A DNA stretch of 64,000 nt, taken from assembly GCF_025685645.1 (NCBI RefSeq), contig NZ_JAGSYF010000003.1, positions 434,001-498,000 of the forward strand. Direction: 5' to 3'. Made by a program: the position numbers and the translations under genes. Each line of letters opens with the position of its first letter. Position 1 is the stretch's first letter. Under the pieces are notes generated by a model. That model saw only the letters and a program-made list of their open reading frames with translations. It ran no database searches and was not told where the DNA came from. This document shows positions 62,802-64,000 of the stretch, in pieces. This DNA is from Edaphobacter bradus. GTDB taxonomy: Bacteria; Acidobacteriota; Terriglobia; Terriglobales; Acidobacteriaceae.

Positions 62802-63073
62802 ACTCCTCCTTTTGCGCTTCGATTCGCGATGCGCTCCATTTTAGATGTCGTCCACACTCTAAATGGTTCAGGCGGGCCCAGGAGAAAAAACCCATTTGGA
62901 GGCTTATTATCATCTAATAACGGATAAGAGTCTCGAGGACAAATGTAGATTCCGGTCCAGCATAGTACGAACCATGAAATGTCCTTAGCCCAAGTGGAGT
63001 CGCGCGGTCGCCGGTGATGCGGCTGCCTCGTAAGGCAATCAACGCAATCAGCCATCCTTTCTGGAGAACCCTC
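62802..63073. other. Divergent intergenic region
   Basis: Space between the NmrA-like and methyltransferase genes, expected to hold both promoters. No distinct operator or hairpin was picked out. Confidence 0.35.
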
Positions 63074-63892
63074 ATGACCGATACGACCACCAAAGTACAG
63101 GAGCATTACAGTGGCACTGGCCTCACCGACCGCATTAAGTCGGCCCTCGCGAGCTTCGCGCCCGAGGATCAGACAGTGACCATCGCTCAACTCGCTCCAC
63201 TCGACCAGTTCCACACTCGCGGTATCCTCGCCACGGCCGACCTTGCCAAGGCGGCTGGCATTGAGCCCGCAACCCGCGTGTTGGATCTTGGTTGTGGCAT
63301 CGGCGGCCCCGCGCGCTATCTCGCCGCCACTTTCGGCTGTAAGGTTACGGGTGTTGACCTGAGCCCTGCCTTTATCGACGCAGCCAACTACCTGACGGCG
63401 CGCACCGGAATGTCAGACCGCCTTACGTTCCAGGTAGGCAATGCTTTAGATCTGCCCTTCGCCGACGGGAATTTCGATGTAGTGTTCCTACAGCACGTGG
63501 CGATGAACATTGAGCACCGTTCCGCCCTCTATAGCGAGGTGTGCCGCATCCTTACCTCTGGCGGACGATTTGCAACTTACGATCTGGTTCTGCGCGAGGG
63601 CGGTGTCCTTTATCCCGTCCCCTGGGCGCGCGATGCCTCGACCAGTTTCCTGCTTAGCGAACTCGACACACGCACGACACTTGAACAAGTTGGGTTCAAG
63701 ACAATCCTCTGGCGCGACGACACCCAAATCGCTCTCAACTGGTTTAAGGAGGCGATGGCCGGTGCGCCGCCGACCGGACCGAGCCTCGGCTTTGTGATGG
63801 GTACCGATTTCCAGGAAATGATCGGCAACCTAGCTCGCAACCTGCGCGAGAGGCGTCTTGGGCTCTTGTCCGCGGTTCTAACAAAGAAGTGA
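63074..63892 (+). CDS. SAM-dependent methyltransferase, class I
   Basis: 272 residues from ATG 63074 with GGAG nearby; the longer reading from 63014 lacks a ribosome site. EPATRVLDLGCGIGGPARYL is SAM-binding motif I, followed by KVTGVDLSPAFIDAANYLTA (acidic loop Asp) and DLPFADGNFDVVFLQHVAMN. The pattern resembles Methyltransf_11 enzymes of the UbiE/sarcosine-dimethylglycine type acting on small molecules. The substrate is unknown. Confidence 0.9.
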   Translation: MTDTTTKVQEHYSGTGLTDRIKSALASFAPEDQTVTIAQLAPLDQFHTRGILATADLAKAAGIEPATRVLDLGCGIGGPARYLAATFGCKVTGVDLSPAFIDAANYLTARTGMSDRLTFQVGNALDLPFADGNFDVVFLQHVAMNIEHRSALYSEVCRILTSGGRFATYDLVLREGGVLYPVPWARDASTSFLLSELDTRTTLEQVGFKTILWRDDTQIALNWFKEAMAGAPPTGPSLGFVMGTDFQEMIGNLARNLRERRLGLLSAVLTKK

Positions 63893-63941
63893 GACATTCG
63901 GCTTCACTTCACAGGTGCTGAGTTTCCGCATTTGCGGTTCC

Positions 63942-63975
63942 CAACGAGCGCATCGTCAGAACGATGCGCTCGTTG
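63942..63975. repeat. Perfect 15-base inverted repeat
   Basis: CAACGAGCGCATCGT and ACGATGCGCTCGTTG enclose CAGA, about 50 bases after the methyltransferase stop. On the plus strand it is followed by an A-rich tract rather than a T-run, so it is a strong hairpin but not a canonical terminator. Confidence 0.6.
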
Positions 63976-64000
63976 AGAAAAATCTATTCTCGTAATAGCC

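Noticed and set aside
63942..63975. Canonical rho-independent terminator
   Set aside because: The stem is perfect but neither strand has the T-run that should follow.

Overview
The window looks like the chromosome of a soil-type acidobacterium of the Acidobacteriaceae (Granulicella, Terriglobus or Edaphobacter kind). This is inferred from Oar-like TonB receptors with a carboxypeptidase-regulatory N-terminus, a membrane-anchored winged-helix protein, a DUF1800/DUF1501 pair, a very large Ig-like/FG-GAP surface protein, many glycoside hydrolases and a generally high-GC coding style. No 16S rRNA gene is present, so the assignment is not proven.

Layout. 1-4.8 kb: the start of an Oar-like receptor, a divergent winged-helix transmembrane protein and a secreted GH78-like alpha-L-rhamnosidase. 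4.9-10.7 kb: a minus-strand operon of an unknown exported protein, a family 5 solute-binding protein, an NtrY-like histidine kinase and an NtrC-like regulator whose reading frame is broken by one missing base. 10.8-12.9 kb: an SPFH/prohibitin protein, a 59-residue membrane protein and an L,D-transpeptidase. 13.6-23.2 kb: a minus-strand polysaccharide-use locus (TonB receptor, GH144-like glucanase, LacI regulator, GH3 glucosidase), best read as a beta-1,2-glucan/sophorose system, with a promoter and paired LacI-type operators upstream and a scrap of a GH39 xylosidase inside. A GH43 enzyme diverges from it.

25.3-35.7 kb is visibly more AT-rich and is accessory DNA ending at a tRNA-Ser gene. It carries a HipA-like kinase with a small partner, a DUF1800 lipoprotein with a DUF1501 protein, an NtrC-type regulator lacking a proper GAFTGA loop, and remnants of an IS3 transposase, two tyrosine recombinases, a large serine recombinase and an alpha/beta hydrolase. 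The decayed integrase next to the 3' end of the tRNA suggests an old integrative element.

35.8-43.3 kb is core-like: amino-acid permease, pyrophosphatase, purS, an outer-membrane beta-barrel with a structured leader, the haem genes hemE-hemH-hemG/hemY, and a second beta-barrel. 43.3-51.7 kb is one giant gene of about 2,805 residues with roughly two dozen Ig-like repeats. 52-58.4 kb holds a truncated oxidoreductase and a GH13-GH63-membrane-protein operon. 58.4-64 kb begins with a 3' fragment of a tRNA-Pro gene and carries a TetR-SDR pair, another SDR, DinB and beta-lactamase scraps, an NmrA-like protein and a methyltransferase.

Two themes tie the window together: glycan breakdown and uptake (GH78, GH144, GH3, GH43, GH13, GH63, TonB receptors), and repeated turnover of accessory DNA at tRNA genes that leaves truncated genes behind.
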